Source: Chryseobacterium sp. 39-10 (GTDB taxonomy: Bacteria > Bacteroidota > Bacteroidia > Flavobacteriales > Weeksellaceae). Taken from it: DNA of 64,000 nt. How positions within the stretch are numbered: position 1 is the first letter of the stretch; each line of letters opens with the position of its first letter. The position numbers were made by a program, and so were the translations under genes. Where the stretch lies: assembly GCA_001898255.1 (NCBI GenBank), contig MKTK01000010.1, positions 1 to 64,000 on the forward strand, read 5' to 3'. Below the pieces are notes generated by a model, which had not been told where the DNA came from, searched no databases, and was given only the letters and a program-made list of their open reading frames with translations. Shown piece by piece: positions 42,422-52,612 of this stretch.

Positions 42422-43264
42422 TTGAAAACTACGGTCTATAGTTCAGAAAAAAAGACGCATTTTTTTAAAGAAGTTAAAGAAATTCTTAAAGACCTTAAAT
42501 CTTCGCAGTTTCTTGCCTTCCAAATGACCAAGCGGGATTTAAAAGCAGAATACCGTCAATCGGTTTTGGGATTCTTTTGGGCTTTTGCGCCCATCGTGAT
42601 GAATTCTTTGGTCTGGATTTTCCTCAACACTTCAGGCGTCGTAAAGGTATCTGGTTCCCAATCGATTCCTTACATCGCATTTGTAGTAGTGGGCACCACC
42701 TTGTGGAGTATTTTTACCGAATGCCTGCTTTTGCCCCTTGGTGCGGTGAACAGCAACAAAAGCATTCTCTCTAAAATTAATTTCCCTAAAGAAGCACTCA
42801 TATTATCCGGGATCTATAAAATGGCGTTTAATTTGATCTTAAAACTCATATTGGTGGCGGTCATTTTAATAATTTATCAGATTAGGCCATCTGGAAGTAT
42901 CATCTTTTTCCCGGTTTATGTAATAACGATTGCGCTTTTTGCTTTAGCCATCGGATTATTAGTCACTCCTCTGGGTTTAATCTATACCGATATCAGCAGA
43001 ATAATCAGTAATGCTGTAGCGCTACTTATGTACATCACACCGGTAGTATATGCTGCACCAACCGTAGGTATTTTCAAAAAATTGTTTGCATTAAATCCGC
43101 TCACCTACCTGTTTACAGATGCTAGATCATGCCTTTTTGGACTTCCTGCAGAAAACCTGTATTTTATGATGGTGACGCTCATTCTAAGTTTAATTGTTAT
43201 CTTTATTGGGTTAGTTGTTTTCAGAAAAGCAATGCCAATTATAATAGAAAAAATATCCGGATAA
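42422..43264 (+). CDS. ABC-2 type polysaccharide export permease (Wzm-like)
   Basis: LAFQMTKRDLKAEYRQSVLGFFWAFAPIVMNSLVWIFL; five to six TMs; adjacent ATPase. Confidence 0.9.
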   Translation: MKTTVYSSEKKTHFFKEVKEILKDLKSSQFLAFQMTKRDLKAEYRQSVLGFFWAFAPIVMNSLVWIFLNTSGVVKVSGSQSIPYIAFVVVGTTLWSIFTECLLLPLGAVNSNKSILSKINFPKEALILSGIYKMAFNLILKLILVAVILIIYQIRPSGSIIFFPVYVITIALFALAIGLLVTPLGLIYTDISRIISNAVALLMYITPVVYAAPTVGIFKKLFALNPLTYLFTDARSCLFGLPAENLYFMMVTLILSLIVIFIGLVVFRKAMPIIIEKISG

Positions 43265-43266
43265 CC

Positions 43267-44466
43267 ATGGAGAAGAATGGTGAAGTATTGGTAAAAGTCC
43301 AGAATGTTTCCAAAAAGTTTTCTTTAGACCTTAAGACGGGTTTAAAATATGGGGCATTAGATATTATAAAAAGTACATTTGGAGTTTCTATAAAAAAAGA
43401 GCTTCGCCCTAAGGAATTTTGGGCGGTAAAAGACGTAAGTTTTGAGCTTAGACGCGGAGAATGCATCGGCCTTATCGGCCATAATGGAGCAGGAAAAAGC
43501 ACACTTTTGAAGATATTAAATGGTTTGTATGCCCCCGACAAAGGGCAGATCACCATGAAGGGTAAAATCGGTGCATTAATCGAGTTGGGCGCTGGGTTCA
43601 ACCCCATTCTTACCGGCCGAGAAAACATCTACAATAACGCTTCGATCTTAGGTTTTACGAAAGCTGAAGTGGATGAAAAGATACAGTCTATTATCGATTT
43701 TTCTGAAATTAAAAAATTCATCGATGCACCTGTACAAAACTATTCATCTGGAATGAAGGTACGTCTAGGATTTGCCATCGCATCTCATCTAGAGCCCGAC
43801 ATTTTGATTATTGACGAGGTATTAGCAGTAGGAGATCTAGGATTTGTACTTAAATGCTTTAAAAAAATTGATGAGTTGCTCCCCAAAACAGCGATGATTT
43901 TTGTTTCCCACTCCATGCCCATGGTTTCTCGTATTTGCAATGAAATTATTTTGTTGGATCACGGATCAGCAGAATATCAAGGAAATGATATTGGAAAAGG
44001 AGTACAAAAGTATTATGGCAAGTTTACCAATAATGATGAGAATGTTGTATTTGACAATGCTCAGTTTGAATTAACAGATAAACAAATTCTACTTTCGGAT
44101 GGTGTTGTGAAAAGAAATGAAAATTTTACTATAAAATTATCATTCAAGATTCTTGACAAAAGCGTAAGAGAATTTCCAAGACTTTATTTGGAATTTAAAG
44201 ACAAAGAACAAAGAGCAATTGCAATTATCATTATAGATTCAAAAAGAGAAATAAAATCTTCTGACAGTATAATCACTTATGAATCTGAAGTAATCAATCC
44301 TTTATTTACCTTAGGAAAATACACCGCAGATATAGGACTTTCTACCCTTAAAGAAAATTCACCCATTTTACGTATTAACAACGCTTTTGAGTTCTTTGCT
44401 TCGGGAGACCATGAACAATGGGTTGCCTTTGAATTGGAAACAAAAACCCAAATATTGATGCATTAA
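43267..44466 (+). CDS. ABC polysaccharide export ATPase with Wzt C-terminal domain
   Basis: GLIGHNGAGKSTLLKILNGLYAPDKG; YSSGMKVRLGFAIASHLEPDILIIDEVLAVGD; ~140 aa C-terminal extension. Confidence 0.92.
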   Translation: MEKNGEVLVKVQNVSKKFSLDLKTGLKYGALDIIKSTFGVSIKKELRPKEFWAVKDVSFELRRGECIGLIGHNGAGKSTLLKILNGLYAPDKGQITMKGKIGALIELGAGFNPILTGRENIYNNASILGFTKAEVDEKIQSIIDFSEIKKFIDAPVQNYSSGMKVRLGFAIASHLEPDILIIDEVLAVGDLGFVLKCFKKIDELLPKTAMIFVSHSMPMVSRICNEIILLDHGSAEYQGNDIGKGVQKYYGKFTNNDENVVFDNAQFELTDKQILLSDGVVKRNENFTIKLSFKILDKSVREFPRLYLEFKDKEQRAIAIIIIDSKREIKSSDSIITYESEVINPLFTLGKYTADIGLSTLKENSPILRINNAFEFFASGDHEQWVAFELETKTQILMH

Positions 44467-44476
44467 CAGAAAGATT

Positions 44477-45310
44477 ATGATGAAAAAAATAGAACAGTTA
44501 AAAAAGCTTTATAATTTAAGAAAGAATTATAACAGCAATTTAGGAATAAGCTTTAAAGATTATTACAGTCTTTCTCAATACAGCCAACATAATCAGGTCG
44601 ACTTAACGGTAAATTTCAAAAACAAACCTCTTTCATTCAGCAATCCTTATTGGTTTTTACATAGTTTGGAAGAAATTTTTATTGATGAAGTCTATCAGTT
44701 TAAAAGTGACTCTTTGCCTCATACAATAATTGACTGTGGTGCCAATATTGGCCTCAGTATTATCTATCTAAAAAACATCTTTCCAAATGCTCATATTACA
44801 GGGATAGAAGCTGATGAGAAAATTTTTAATCAACTAACAAGAAACCTCGAACCATACAACTTTAATGGCGTGAATCTCATTAATGCGGCAGCATGGGTTA
44901 ATGATGAGGGCTGTACATTTGTTATAGACGGAAGTTTAGGCGGACATATTAAAAATGACAATTCTCAAGACAAAACAATTCATGTAAAATCTTTACGCCT
45001 AAAAAACATGATTACTTCAAAAATATTCTTTCTGAAGATGGACATTGAAGGCGCAGAGTATCAAGTAATTAAAGACATCAAAGATCAGTTGCATTTCATT
45101 GAAAACTTATTTATCGAATTCCATGTAAAACATGATGAAGAAAACCACTTAGACGAAATTTTAAAATGGGTGAAAGATGCAGGATTCACTTACTATATAA
45201 AAGAAGCTTGGAATGTTATGAATAATCCTTTCACTAAAAAATTAACTGCGAAAGCGGGCTGGTTTCAAAGTCAGCTTAACATTTTTTGTTATAGAAATGA
45301 AAGAAATTAA
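44477..45310 (+). CDS. FkbM family methyltransferase
   Basis: TIIDCGANIGLSIIYLKNIFPNAHITGIEADEKIF...FFLKMDIEGAEYQVIKDI. Confidence 0.9.
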   Translation: MMKKIEQLKKLYNLRKNYNSNLGISFKDYYSLSQYSQHNQVDLTVNFKNKPLSFSNPYWFLHSLEEIFIDEVYQFKSDSLPHTIIDCGANIGLSIIYLKNIFPNAHITGIEADEKIFNQLTRNLEPYNFNGVNLINAAAWVNDEGCTFVIDGSLGGHIKNDNSQDKTIHVKSLRLKNMITSKIFFLKMDIEGAEYQVIKDIKDQLHFIENLFIEFHVKHDEENHLDEILKWVKDAGFTYYIKEAWNVMNNPFTKKLTAKAGWFQSQLNIFCYRNERN

Positions 45311-46442
45311 ACCCTTAGCTCTCTATCTCCCTCAGTACCATCCCACCGAGATCAATGATAAATGGTGGGGAAAAGGATTTACCGAGTGGACTAATGTAAC
45401 CAAAGCAAAGCCTCTTTTCGAGGGACACCAACAACCTTTGTTGGCGGGTGAATTGGGTTATTATGATTTAAGGGTTCCTGAAATTCGTGAGCAACAAGCC
45501 ACCCTTGCAAAGGAGCACGGTATTTATGGCTTTATTTATTACCACTATTGGTTTGGCAATGGCAAACAAATTCTGGAACGTATTGCCAATGAAGTTTTAA
45601 CTTCAGGAAAACCTGATTTCCCTTTTTGTTTTTGTTGGGCGAACGAAACCTGGTCGGGAAGATGGCATGGCCTCGATCACGAAATTATCGCAGAGCAAAC
45701 ATATCCTCATGGAGATGTAAAATTGCATTTTGAATATTTGTTACCATTTTTCAAAGATGATAGATACATCAAAATAGATGGAAAACCTGTTTTCATTGTC
45801 TATGATGCAATCGATTTGGAAGAAAAAAACAACGCTTACCTTTCGGAGTTAAGAAAATTAGCAAAAGAAAGTGGTTTTGAAGATTTGTATTTCATAGCAG
45901 GCAATAAAACAACGGATGATTGCGATTACCAAAATTTAGGATATGTTGGAAAAATATCCTCCGCTTTCAAAGACGCTTGGGTTACTGAAATTAACAAACA
46001 GCAACATAAATTAGCCCGTGAAAGCAATAAAATGTCTTCTTTCGAATATTATAAAAAACGAATACTTGGCATTTTGAATTCTAAAAGTAAAGAAGAAGTT
46101 TTCAAAGTAAATCCATCAGTTAATCAACAAGATATGAATAATATCGTTGATCGTTTAGAATTTAAAGAAACCAATGTTGAAACCTACCCTTGCATTATGC
46201 CCAATTGGGATAATACGCCGAGAAGCGGTTACAATGGAATTGTAGTTTACAATGCGACGGTAGAAAATTTCAAAAAGCAGATAGACAAGGCAGTTCAGTA
46301 TCTAAATAAACAAAACTATGATGAAAATTTCCTGGTGATAAAATCGTGGAACGAATGGGCAGAAGGCAATATCTTAGAACCAGATAAAGAAAAAGGGCGT
46401 AGTTTTCTGGAAACCCTTAAAAAAACTTTATATAATTCTTGA
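45297..46442 (+). CDS. Glycoside hydrolase family 99-like WbsX protein
   Basis: ALYLPQYHPTEINDKWWGKGFTEWTNVTKAKPLFEGHQQP; FCWANETWSGRWHG; SWNEWAEGNILEPD. Confidence 0.92.
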   Translation: MKEIKPLALYLPQYHPTEINDKWWGKGFTEWTNVTKAKPLFEGHQQPLLAGELGYYDLRVPEIREQQATLAKEHGIYGFIYYHYWFGNGKQILERIANEVLTSGKPDFPFCFCWANETWSGRWHGLDHEIIAEQTYPHGDVKLHFEYLLPFFKDDRYIKIDGKPVFIVYDAIDLEEKNNAYLSELRKLAKESGFEDLYFIAGNKTTDDCDYQNLGYVGKISSAFKDAWVTEINKQQHKLARESNKMSSFEYYKKRILGILNSKSKEEVFKVNPSVNQQDMNNIVDRLEFKETNVETYPCIMPNWDNTPRSGYNGIVVYNATVENFKKQIDKAVQYLNKQNYDENFLVIKSWNEWAEGNILEPDKEKGRSFLETLKKTLYNS

Positions 46443-46457
46443 AGTGATTTAAAGCAA

Positions 46458-47342
46458 ATGGATAAAGATTCAAAAAATAGCATTTCGATTCTCATTGCTA
46501 ATTACAATAACGGCCACTTCTTTAAAGACTGTTATGAAAGCTTATTAGCCCAAACCCATCAGGATTTTGAAGTGGTTATTCTTGATGATTGTTCTACTGA
46601 TAATTCGGTGGAAGTCATAAAATCCATTATTGGGAATGATGAAAGATGTAAACTTTTTGAAAACGAACAGAATAGAAAAATAGGGTACACAAAAAGAAAA
46701 TTGGTAGAATTGGCGACTGGCAATATATGCGGGTTTTTAGATCCTGATGATACTTTGACTCCCAATGCCATCGAGAAAGTATTGAACGCCTATCAAAACA
46801 ATACAGAAGTGGGGATGGTGTATTCTAATTTTATTCTTTCTGATGATAATCTGAAACCAATTTCCATCCATAAAGCCAAACAAGTTTCATCATTAGATTC
46901 TTTAGAGTACTATAATTTTGATGGAGAAATCAGCCATTTTGCTACTTTCAGAAAAGATATTTATATTAAAACATCCGGGATAGACCCTTATCTTAAAACA
47001 GCCGAAGACAAAGACTGGTACATGAAAATGTGCGAAGTCGCACCGGTAAAATATCTTGATGAAGACCTTTATTTGTATCGCGTTCATGATGGGGGAATTT
47101 CAACCAACAAAAATGGAGACAAAGCTTACTTCTGGCATTGGGTGGCTTTAATAAAAATGGCGGAACGGCTGAATATCAATATAGAAGATTTGTTTTTAGA
47201 AAAATTTGTACGAAAAGAACAATTCGAAAGTTTAGAAAGGAAATTAGAAGGACAAAAACAAATAATACATCGTCTTAAAAAAAACCGTTGGATAAGATTA
47301 GGAAACAAATTAGGTTTCATTAAAATGTTTAAGAATTTATAA
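46458..47342 (+). CDS. Glycosyltransferase family 2
   Basis: ISILIANYNNGHFFKDCYESLLAQTHQDFEVVILDDCSTDNS...GFLDPDDTL. Confidence 0.92.
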   Translation: MDKDSKNSISILIANYNNGHFFKDCYESLLAQTHQDFEVVILDDCSTDNSVEVIKSIIGNDERCKLFENEQNRKIGYTKRKLVELATGNICGFLDPDDTLTPNAIEKVLNAYQNNTEVGMVYSNFILSDDNLKPISIHKAKQVSSLDSLEYYNFDGEISHFATFRKDIYIKTSGIDPYLKTAEDKDWYMKMCEVAPVKYLDEDLYLYRVHDGGISTNKNGDKAYFWHWVALIKMAERLNINIEDLFLEKFVRKEQFESLERKLEGQKQIIHRLKKNRWIRLGNKLGFIKMFKNL

Positions 47343-48202
47343 TGGACAATCAACCACTCATCTCCGTCATCGTTCCCTGCTACAACCAAGCCCAGTATTT
47401 GGATGAGTGCCTGCAATCGGTTTTGCATCAAACCTACCAAAACTGGGAATGCATTATCGTAAATGATGGAAGCCCAGACAACACCGAAGAAATTGCCCAA
47501 AAATGGATTGAGGAAGATTCCCGTTTTCGTTATCTGAAAAAAGAAAATGGCGGCCTCTCGTCCGCGCGTAATGCCGGAATTGAAGCATCAACAGGTCAAT
47601 GGATACAGTTTTTAGACTGTGATGATAAAATTGCATCTTCAAAATTTGAAAAAGCGCAACCGTACTTTGACCATAATGATGTTATTATCTCAAATTATCA
47701 GTTATTTGATGACACTGGTTACCAAGAAGACTATTGCAATTTTATGGGTGAAAAGCTATCCTATGAAAATTTAGTTTTGAGATGGGACGTTAATTTTTCA
47801 ATTCCAATTCATTGTGCCATTTTTAGAAAATCTCTCATCAAAAAAAAGTTCAACGAATCTTTGAAAGCTAAAGAAGATTGGTTTTTTTGGTTAGACTATT
47901 TCATTCAAGAACCAAACTACATCATTACAGACGAGCGTTTGGCATATTATAGACTTTCACAAAAAACAATGACTCAAAATATTGAGTTGATGCTGGAAAA
48001 TGAAGAAAGAGCATACAGCATCATCTATGATCGGCTTGATGATCAGCTTAAAAAAAGTTTTTTTACAACTAGAATACATTATAAAAACAGCGCTATAAAA
48101 AGTCTTGAAATATTGGAGCGCACAAATCTAAATTTAAATACTAAACTAGCATCCAAAAGATATAAAACACTAGATTCATTTTTAAGAAAATTCGGATTGT
48201 AG
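47342..48202 (+). CDS. Glycosyltransferase family 2
   Basis: PLISVIVPCYNQAQYLDECLQSVLHQTYQNWECIIVNDGSPDNT...QFLDCDDKI. Confidence 0.93.
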   Translation: MDNQPLISVIVPCYNQAQYLDECLQSVLHQTYQNWECIIVNDGSPDNTEEIAQKWIEEDSRFRYLKKENGGLSSARNAGIEASTGQWIQFLDCDDKIASSKFEKAQPYFDHNDVIISNYQLFDDTGYQEDYCNFMGEKLSYENLVLRWDVNFSIPIHCAIFRKSLIKKKFNESLKAKEDWFFWLDYFIQEPNYIITDERLAYYRLSQKTMTQNIELMLENEERAYSIIYDRLDDQLKKSFFTTRIHYKNSAIKSLEILERTNLNLNTKLASKRYKTLDSFLRKFGL

Positions 48203-48206
48203 ATTT

Positions 48207-49103
48207 ATGACAAACCTAGCCATCATCATCCCCTATTACAAAATAGATTTCTTCGAAGAGACGCTACAATCTGTTGCTGCCCAATCCGACAAGAGATTTA
48301 CCTTGTACATTGGCAATGATGCGAGTCCCGATGATCCTAAAAAAATCATAGAAAAATATTTTCTTGAAGGCAATTATCATTACTATAATTACAATGAAAA
48401 TGTTGGTGGCAAAAACTTAGCCCAACAATGGGAACGAATTCTGGAAAATGTAACAGAAGAATGGTTTCAGATTTTGGGTGATGACGATTGTATTTCAGAA
48501 AATTTTGTTGAAGAATTTTATAAAAACCTCAACGAAGTTAAATACAGCAACAGTAGCGTGATCAAGTTTTCGCAATGCTGGATCGACGAAAACGGAAACC
48601 CTTTCACGTCATTTACGCATTATCCGAAACTAATTGATCCTGTTGAAAATTTTATCCATAAGTTTATAGATTACCATCGAGGGAGTCTTTCGGAGTATAT
48701 ATTGAAGACCGCTAAGTACAAAAAATATGGGTTCACGAAATTCCCCTTGGCTTGGCATAGCGATGATTACGCACTATTGCAGTTCAGCAAAAAAAATCCC
48801 ATTTTCTTTGTAGATAAAGCAAAGCTTTACATAAGAGTGTCCATCAAAAGCATATCCGGCAATCAGACATTAGATGCCGAAAAAAAGATAGCGGGTTACC
48901 AATTTTGGGGGTTAATTCTTAACAACTACCACCATTTGCTGCCAAAAGATTTTGTATTGCAGAAGGTAAAACTTCAAGTGGACTATGCCTATAAAAACAA
49001 ACAACAGTTGAATATTAACCTCTTCAAGATTTTTTTATCACTAAAAGAATATAAAAAAATCTTTAAATTGCCTTCCACTTTTTATTATCTCCACCAAAAA
49101 TGA
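48207..49103 (+). CDS. Glycosyltransferase family 2
   Basis: LAIIIPYYKIDFFEETLQSVAAQSDKRFTLYIGNDASPDDP...ILGDDDCI. Confidence 0.9.
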   Translation: MTNLAIIIPYYKIDFFEETLQSVAAQSDKRFTLYIGNDASPDDPKKIIEKYFLEGNYHYYNYNENVGGKNLAQQWERILENVTEEWFQILGDDDCISENFVEEFYKNLNEVKYSNSSVIKFSQCWIDENGNPFTSFTHYPKLIDPVENFIHKFIDYHRGSLSEYILKTAKYKKYGFTKFPLAWHSDDYALLQFSKKNPIFFVDKAKLYIRVSIKSISGNQTLDAEKKIAGYQFWGLILNNYHHLLPKDFVLQKVKLQVDYAYKNKQQLNINLFKIFLSLKEYKKIFKLPSTFYYLHQK

Positions 49104-49960
49104 ATCCGCTAATCTCTGTCATTGTTCCATGCTACAACCAAGCTCAATATTTGGATGAATGCCTGCAATCGGTTCTCGACCAAACCTACCAAAACTGGGA
49201 ATGCATTATTGTGAACGATGGAAGTCCCGATAATACTGCTGAATTGGCGGAGAAATGGGTACAGCAAGACAAAAGATTCAGCTATTATTATTCTGAAAAC
49301 AAGGGCGTTTCCAATGCAAGGAATATCGGATTGGATCAAACGAATGGCAATTTTATCCAATTTTTGGATTCCGATGATACCATGAGTGCTGACAATTTTG
49401 CACAAAAAGTAAAGTTTGCTGAAGATTTCAAAATTATTTTCAGCGATTTTAATATCCTTACCAACAATCAATTATTGCCCGGCTACAACAAGTTAAGCGA
49501 GGAATTACTTACTTTTAATGAAGTTTTTTTCAACTGGGAAACAGTATTTACCATACCTATACATACTGCCATTATTTCAAAAAGTTTGTTTGATAATTTT
49601 AGGTTTAACACTACCCTTACTTGTTTTGAAGATTGGTTGATGTGGCTTTATCTAGCCCACCAAAACCCACCAGTCAGGTTTATTGATACACCTCTGGTTG
49701 CGTATAGAAAAGAAATTGAAGCTCACAAAACAGCATCAGGCAATTTGGAAAAGGTGGTGAAGCAGAGAATCAAAGTGATGCCTCTCATCAAAGAATGGTA
49801 TGGCGAGGAACTACACGACCAATTGGTTTATCATCTTCTTCTTATAAAATCCATCGAAAACATACAGCTGAAAAAAGAATTAAGCAAAATAAAAAACGGA
49901 AGAATAATTTCAACCTACTTAAAATTTAAGACGTATTTGTACAAAAAACGGAATCAATAA
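49100..49960 (+). CDS. Glycosyltransferase family 2
   Basis: PLISVIVPCYNQAQYLDECLQSVLDQTYQNWECIIVNDGSPDNT...QFLDSDDTM. Confidence 0.93.
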   Translation: MNPLISVIVPCYNQAQYLDECLQSVLDQTYQNWECIIVNDGSPDNTAELAEKWVQQDKRFSYYYSENKGVSNARNIGLDQTNGNFIQFLDSDDTMSADNFAQKVKFAEDFKIIFSDFNILTNNQLLPGYNKLSEELLTFNEVFFNWETVFTIPIHTAIISKSLFDNFRFNTTLTCFEDWLMWLYLAHQNPPVRFIDTPLVAYRKEIEAHKTASGNLEKVVKQRIKVMPLIKEWYGEELHDQLVYHLLLIKSIENIQLKKELSKIKNGRIISTYLKFKTYLYKKRNQ

Positions 49961-49972
49961 AAAAAATGGAAA

Positions 49973-50755
49973 ATGACTGAAAAAATGATTGCTGACTTCG
50001 AGAAATCCAATCTCGAATCAGACAAAACTCTGCACCACGGCTATCAAAGATTTTACCCCTATTTTTTGGAACCGCTAAGAACGATTCCCAACCTGAAAAT
50101 GCTAGAATTGGGCTATGACAACGGTTACTCCATCGGTATCTGGAAAAATTATTTCCAGAATCCACAAATTGATTCCATCGACATCATCGATAATCCGAAT
50201 GACCGTCGGCTCGCTCACTTTTTTAATGTGAATCAGGACAAAGCCGAAGAATTGGATCTGTTTGTAAAAAACAACACCCAAAAATATCAGTTCATTATCG
50301 ACGATGCATCGCATATACCAACTCATCAATGGAACACTTTTATCCGTTTTTTCAGTTTGCTGGACGAAGGTGGCGTTTATATTATCGAAGATACGGAAAC
50401 CAATTTCTGGGGACGCGCATGGCAATATGGATATGGTTTTGATTCCAGAATTTTTTCTATCTATCAGAAAATGGATCTGATCAACCAATTTATAAATTCA
50501 GAATTCATCGAAGAAGATCTTCAAAAAAAACACGAACTAAGCGACCTTGAAACCCAGTGCCTTAAACAAATTGAAATGGCAACCATGGGGCAAAACTGTG
50601 TTATATTCACTAAAAAATCGTCAAAATTTAATCCTTACTATCGTACTTTTGCTAACTACAAACAGAAAAACTCGGTGCATTTGGTCGACATTGGAGAAAA
50701 GCCATTGCCAGAGCGCATCATAAGAAAACTCAAAAAAATAGTCGGAAAAAAATAA
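49973..50755 (+). CDS. Class I SAM-dependent methyltransferase
   Basis: LKMLELGYDNGYSIGIWKNYFQNPQIDSIDIIDN...FIIDDASHIPTHQWNTF...DEGGVYIIEDTET. Confidence 0.85.
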   Translation: MTEKMIADFEKSNLESDKTLHHGYQRFYPYFLEPLRTIPNLKMLELGYDNGYSIGIWKNYFQNPQIDSIDIIDNPNDRRLAHFFNVNQDKAEELDLFVKNNTQKYQFIIDDASHIPTHQWNTFIRFFSLLDEGGVYIIEDTETNFWGRAWQYGYGFDSRIFSIYQKMDLINQFINSEFIEEDLQKKHELSDLETQCLKQIEMATMGQNCVIFTKKSSKFNPYYRTFANYKQKNSVHLVDIGEKPLPERIIRKLKKIVGKK

Positions 50756-51660
50756 TGAAAACCTCCGTCGCTCTCTGCACCTACAATGGTGAACAATATC
50801 TTGCCGAGCAACTCGACAGTATCCTTTCACAAAGTGTGAAGGTGAATGAAATTGTGGTGTGCGACGATGGTTCTTCTGATAAAACAAAGGAAATTCTACT
50901 GCAGTATCAGAAAAAATTCCCCAATGTTTTTAAGCTTTATTTTAATACTGAAACCATGGGCTACGTCAGAAATTTCGAACAAGCCATAGAAAAATGCACT
51001 GGCGAACTGATTTTTCTTTCCGATCAGGATGATGTTTGGCTTCCCGAAAAAATTCAGACCATCACGCACTACTCGGCGGCACATCCTGAAATTAAAGTTT
51101 TTGCTCACGAAATAGAACTGCTGCATGAAGATAAAAAGAGGGTGAAAAAATCCTTTTGGAATAACGAAGGATTCGACTCCAGTTTCACCAATGCTGAAAC
51201 CCTGGAATATATCCTTTTTCATAAAAATGTTTTCCCGGGAATGTCTTTAGCAATCACGCAAAAGGCAAAAGAAGAATATTTGCCACTGCAAAAAATTCAT
51301 CCCAAAATCATTCACGATTACGAAATCGTCATCAAAGCTTGCAACGAAAATGCATTGATGCTTATTCCAGAAACGCTAACGCTATATCGCGTTCATGGCA
51401 ATCAGAATATCGGCATCAATATCATTAACTTAGCACAGTCGCCGGAAAATTTACAAAGCATCTATTATAAAAGTTTGCAAAACGGTCTCGTAAAAAATAT
51501 GGTAGAGCATTTTCAACTTCCTGCCGATTTAATTGAAAAATACCGTCTGAAATGTAGAAACGATTACCGCAATTACTTGAACAAACTCCCATTTCTGCAA
51601 AAGATCATTACCCAGTTAAAAGTTAAATATTACTATAAAATCTCTGATGGATTCTCCTAA
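50755..51660 (+). CDS. Glycosyltransferase family 2
   Basis: SVALCTYNGEQYLAEQLDSILSQSVKVNEIVVCDDGSSDKT...FLSDQDDVW. Confidence 0.93.
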   Translation: MKTSVALCTYNGEQYLAEQLDSILSQSVKVNEIVVCDDGSSDKTKEILLQYQKKFPNVFKLYFNTETMGYVRNFEQAIEKCTGELIFLSDQDDVWLPEKIQTITHYSAAHPEIKVFAHEIELLHEDKKRVKKSFWNNEGFDSSFTNAETLEYILFHKNVFPGMSLAITQKAKEEYLPLQKIHPKIIHDYEIVIKACNENALMLIPETLTLYRVHGNQNIGINIINLAQSPENLQSIYYKSLQNGLVKNMVEHFQLPADLIEKYRLKCRNDYRNYLNKLPFLQKIITQLKVKYYYKISDGFS

Positions 51661-52603
51661 AACTCACATCATCATCGTCACCTACAACGCCATGAAATGG
51701 GCAGAAAAATGTTTTTCTTCTTTAAGGAAATCATCTGTTCCTGTGAAAACAATTGTGGTAGATAATGGTTCTACAGATGGGACACAAGATTATATTCAGA
51801 GAAATTTTCCAGAAATAGATTTTATTCAAAGTCCTGAAAATTTAGGTTTTGGCAAAGCCAACAATCTCGGAATTGAAAAGGCCTATAAAGAAGGAGCGGA
51901 TTTCTTTTACTTAATGAACCAAGATGCGTGGATTTTTGAAGACAGCATTCAAAAAATGATCGATGTTTACGAAAACTATCCTAACAAAGGTGAAATCGGG
52001 ATCATCAGTCCCATGCATTTGGACGGAAGTGAGCAGAAACTAGATTTACACTTTGAAAACTATCTAGGAAAATATGCCAAAAATAATCGACTAATTTCCG
52101 ATCTGTACACGGAAAATTCGAAACCATACTACGAAATTGATTTTGTAAACGCCGCGCATTGGTTTCTGCCCAAACAAAGCATTGAGGAAATTGGCGGCTT
52201 CAATCCTTACTTTTTTTACGGAGCTGAAGATTATGATTATATCCATCGTGCAAAGTTTCATCACAAAAAAGTATTTATAGCAACTCAAGCTAAAGTGGTA
52301 CACGATGCTTTTCAAGGTTTCTTGAAGCCCAATCATATCGACAAAGAAGAAGCAAGGCAAGAATCTCTAAGAATGCAAAGAGAAACCCGATATCTGAATC
52401 CCAACATCGTCTTCGATGTGAAAAGAGAGAAAAAAGAATTTTATTCCAACATCATCAAATTAGCCATTAAAGGAAATCATGCAGAAAGCAAGTTTTATAA
52501 AGAAATGTTCAGCTTCTTTAAACCCAAATTTGAAACCTTCGAAAAATTAAGAAAACAAGTAAAAAATGAAAGACACGCATTTCTAAACCTCGAAAAGTCA
52601 TAA
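51647..52603 (+). CDS. Glycosyltransferase family 2 (rhamnosyltransferase-like)
   Basis: HIIIVTYNAMKWAEKCFSSLRKSSVPVKTIVVDNGSTDGT...YLMNQDAWIFED. Confidence 0.9.
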   Translation: MDSPKTHIIIVTYNAMKWAEKCFSSLRKSSVPVKTIVVDNGSTDGTQDYIQRNFPEIDFIQSPENLGFGKANNLGIEKAYKEGADFFYLMNQDAWIFEDSIQKMIDVYENYPNKGEIGIISPMHLDGSEQKLDLHFENYLGKYAKNNRLISDLYTENSKPYYEIDFVNAAHWFLPKQSIEEIGGFNPYFFYGAEDYDYIHRAKFHHKKVFIATQAKVVHDAFQGFLKPNHIDKEEARQESLRMQRETRYLNPNIVFDVKREKKEFYSNIIKLAIKGNHAESKFYKEMFSFFKPKFETFEKLRKQVKNERHAFLNLEKS

Positions 52604-52612
52604 AAAACGAAA

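Noticed and set aside
47126-49471. Similar minus-strand ORFs 47126..47500 and 49109..49471 looking like a repeated small protein
   Set aside because: Their similarity is the reverse complement of the duplicated GT2 N-terminal coding region
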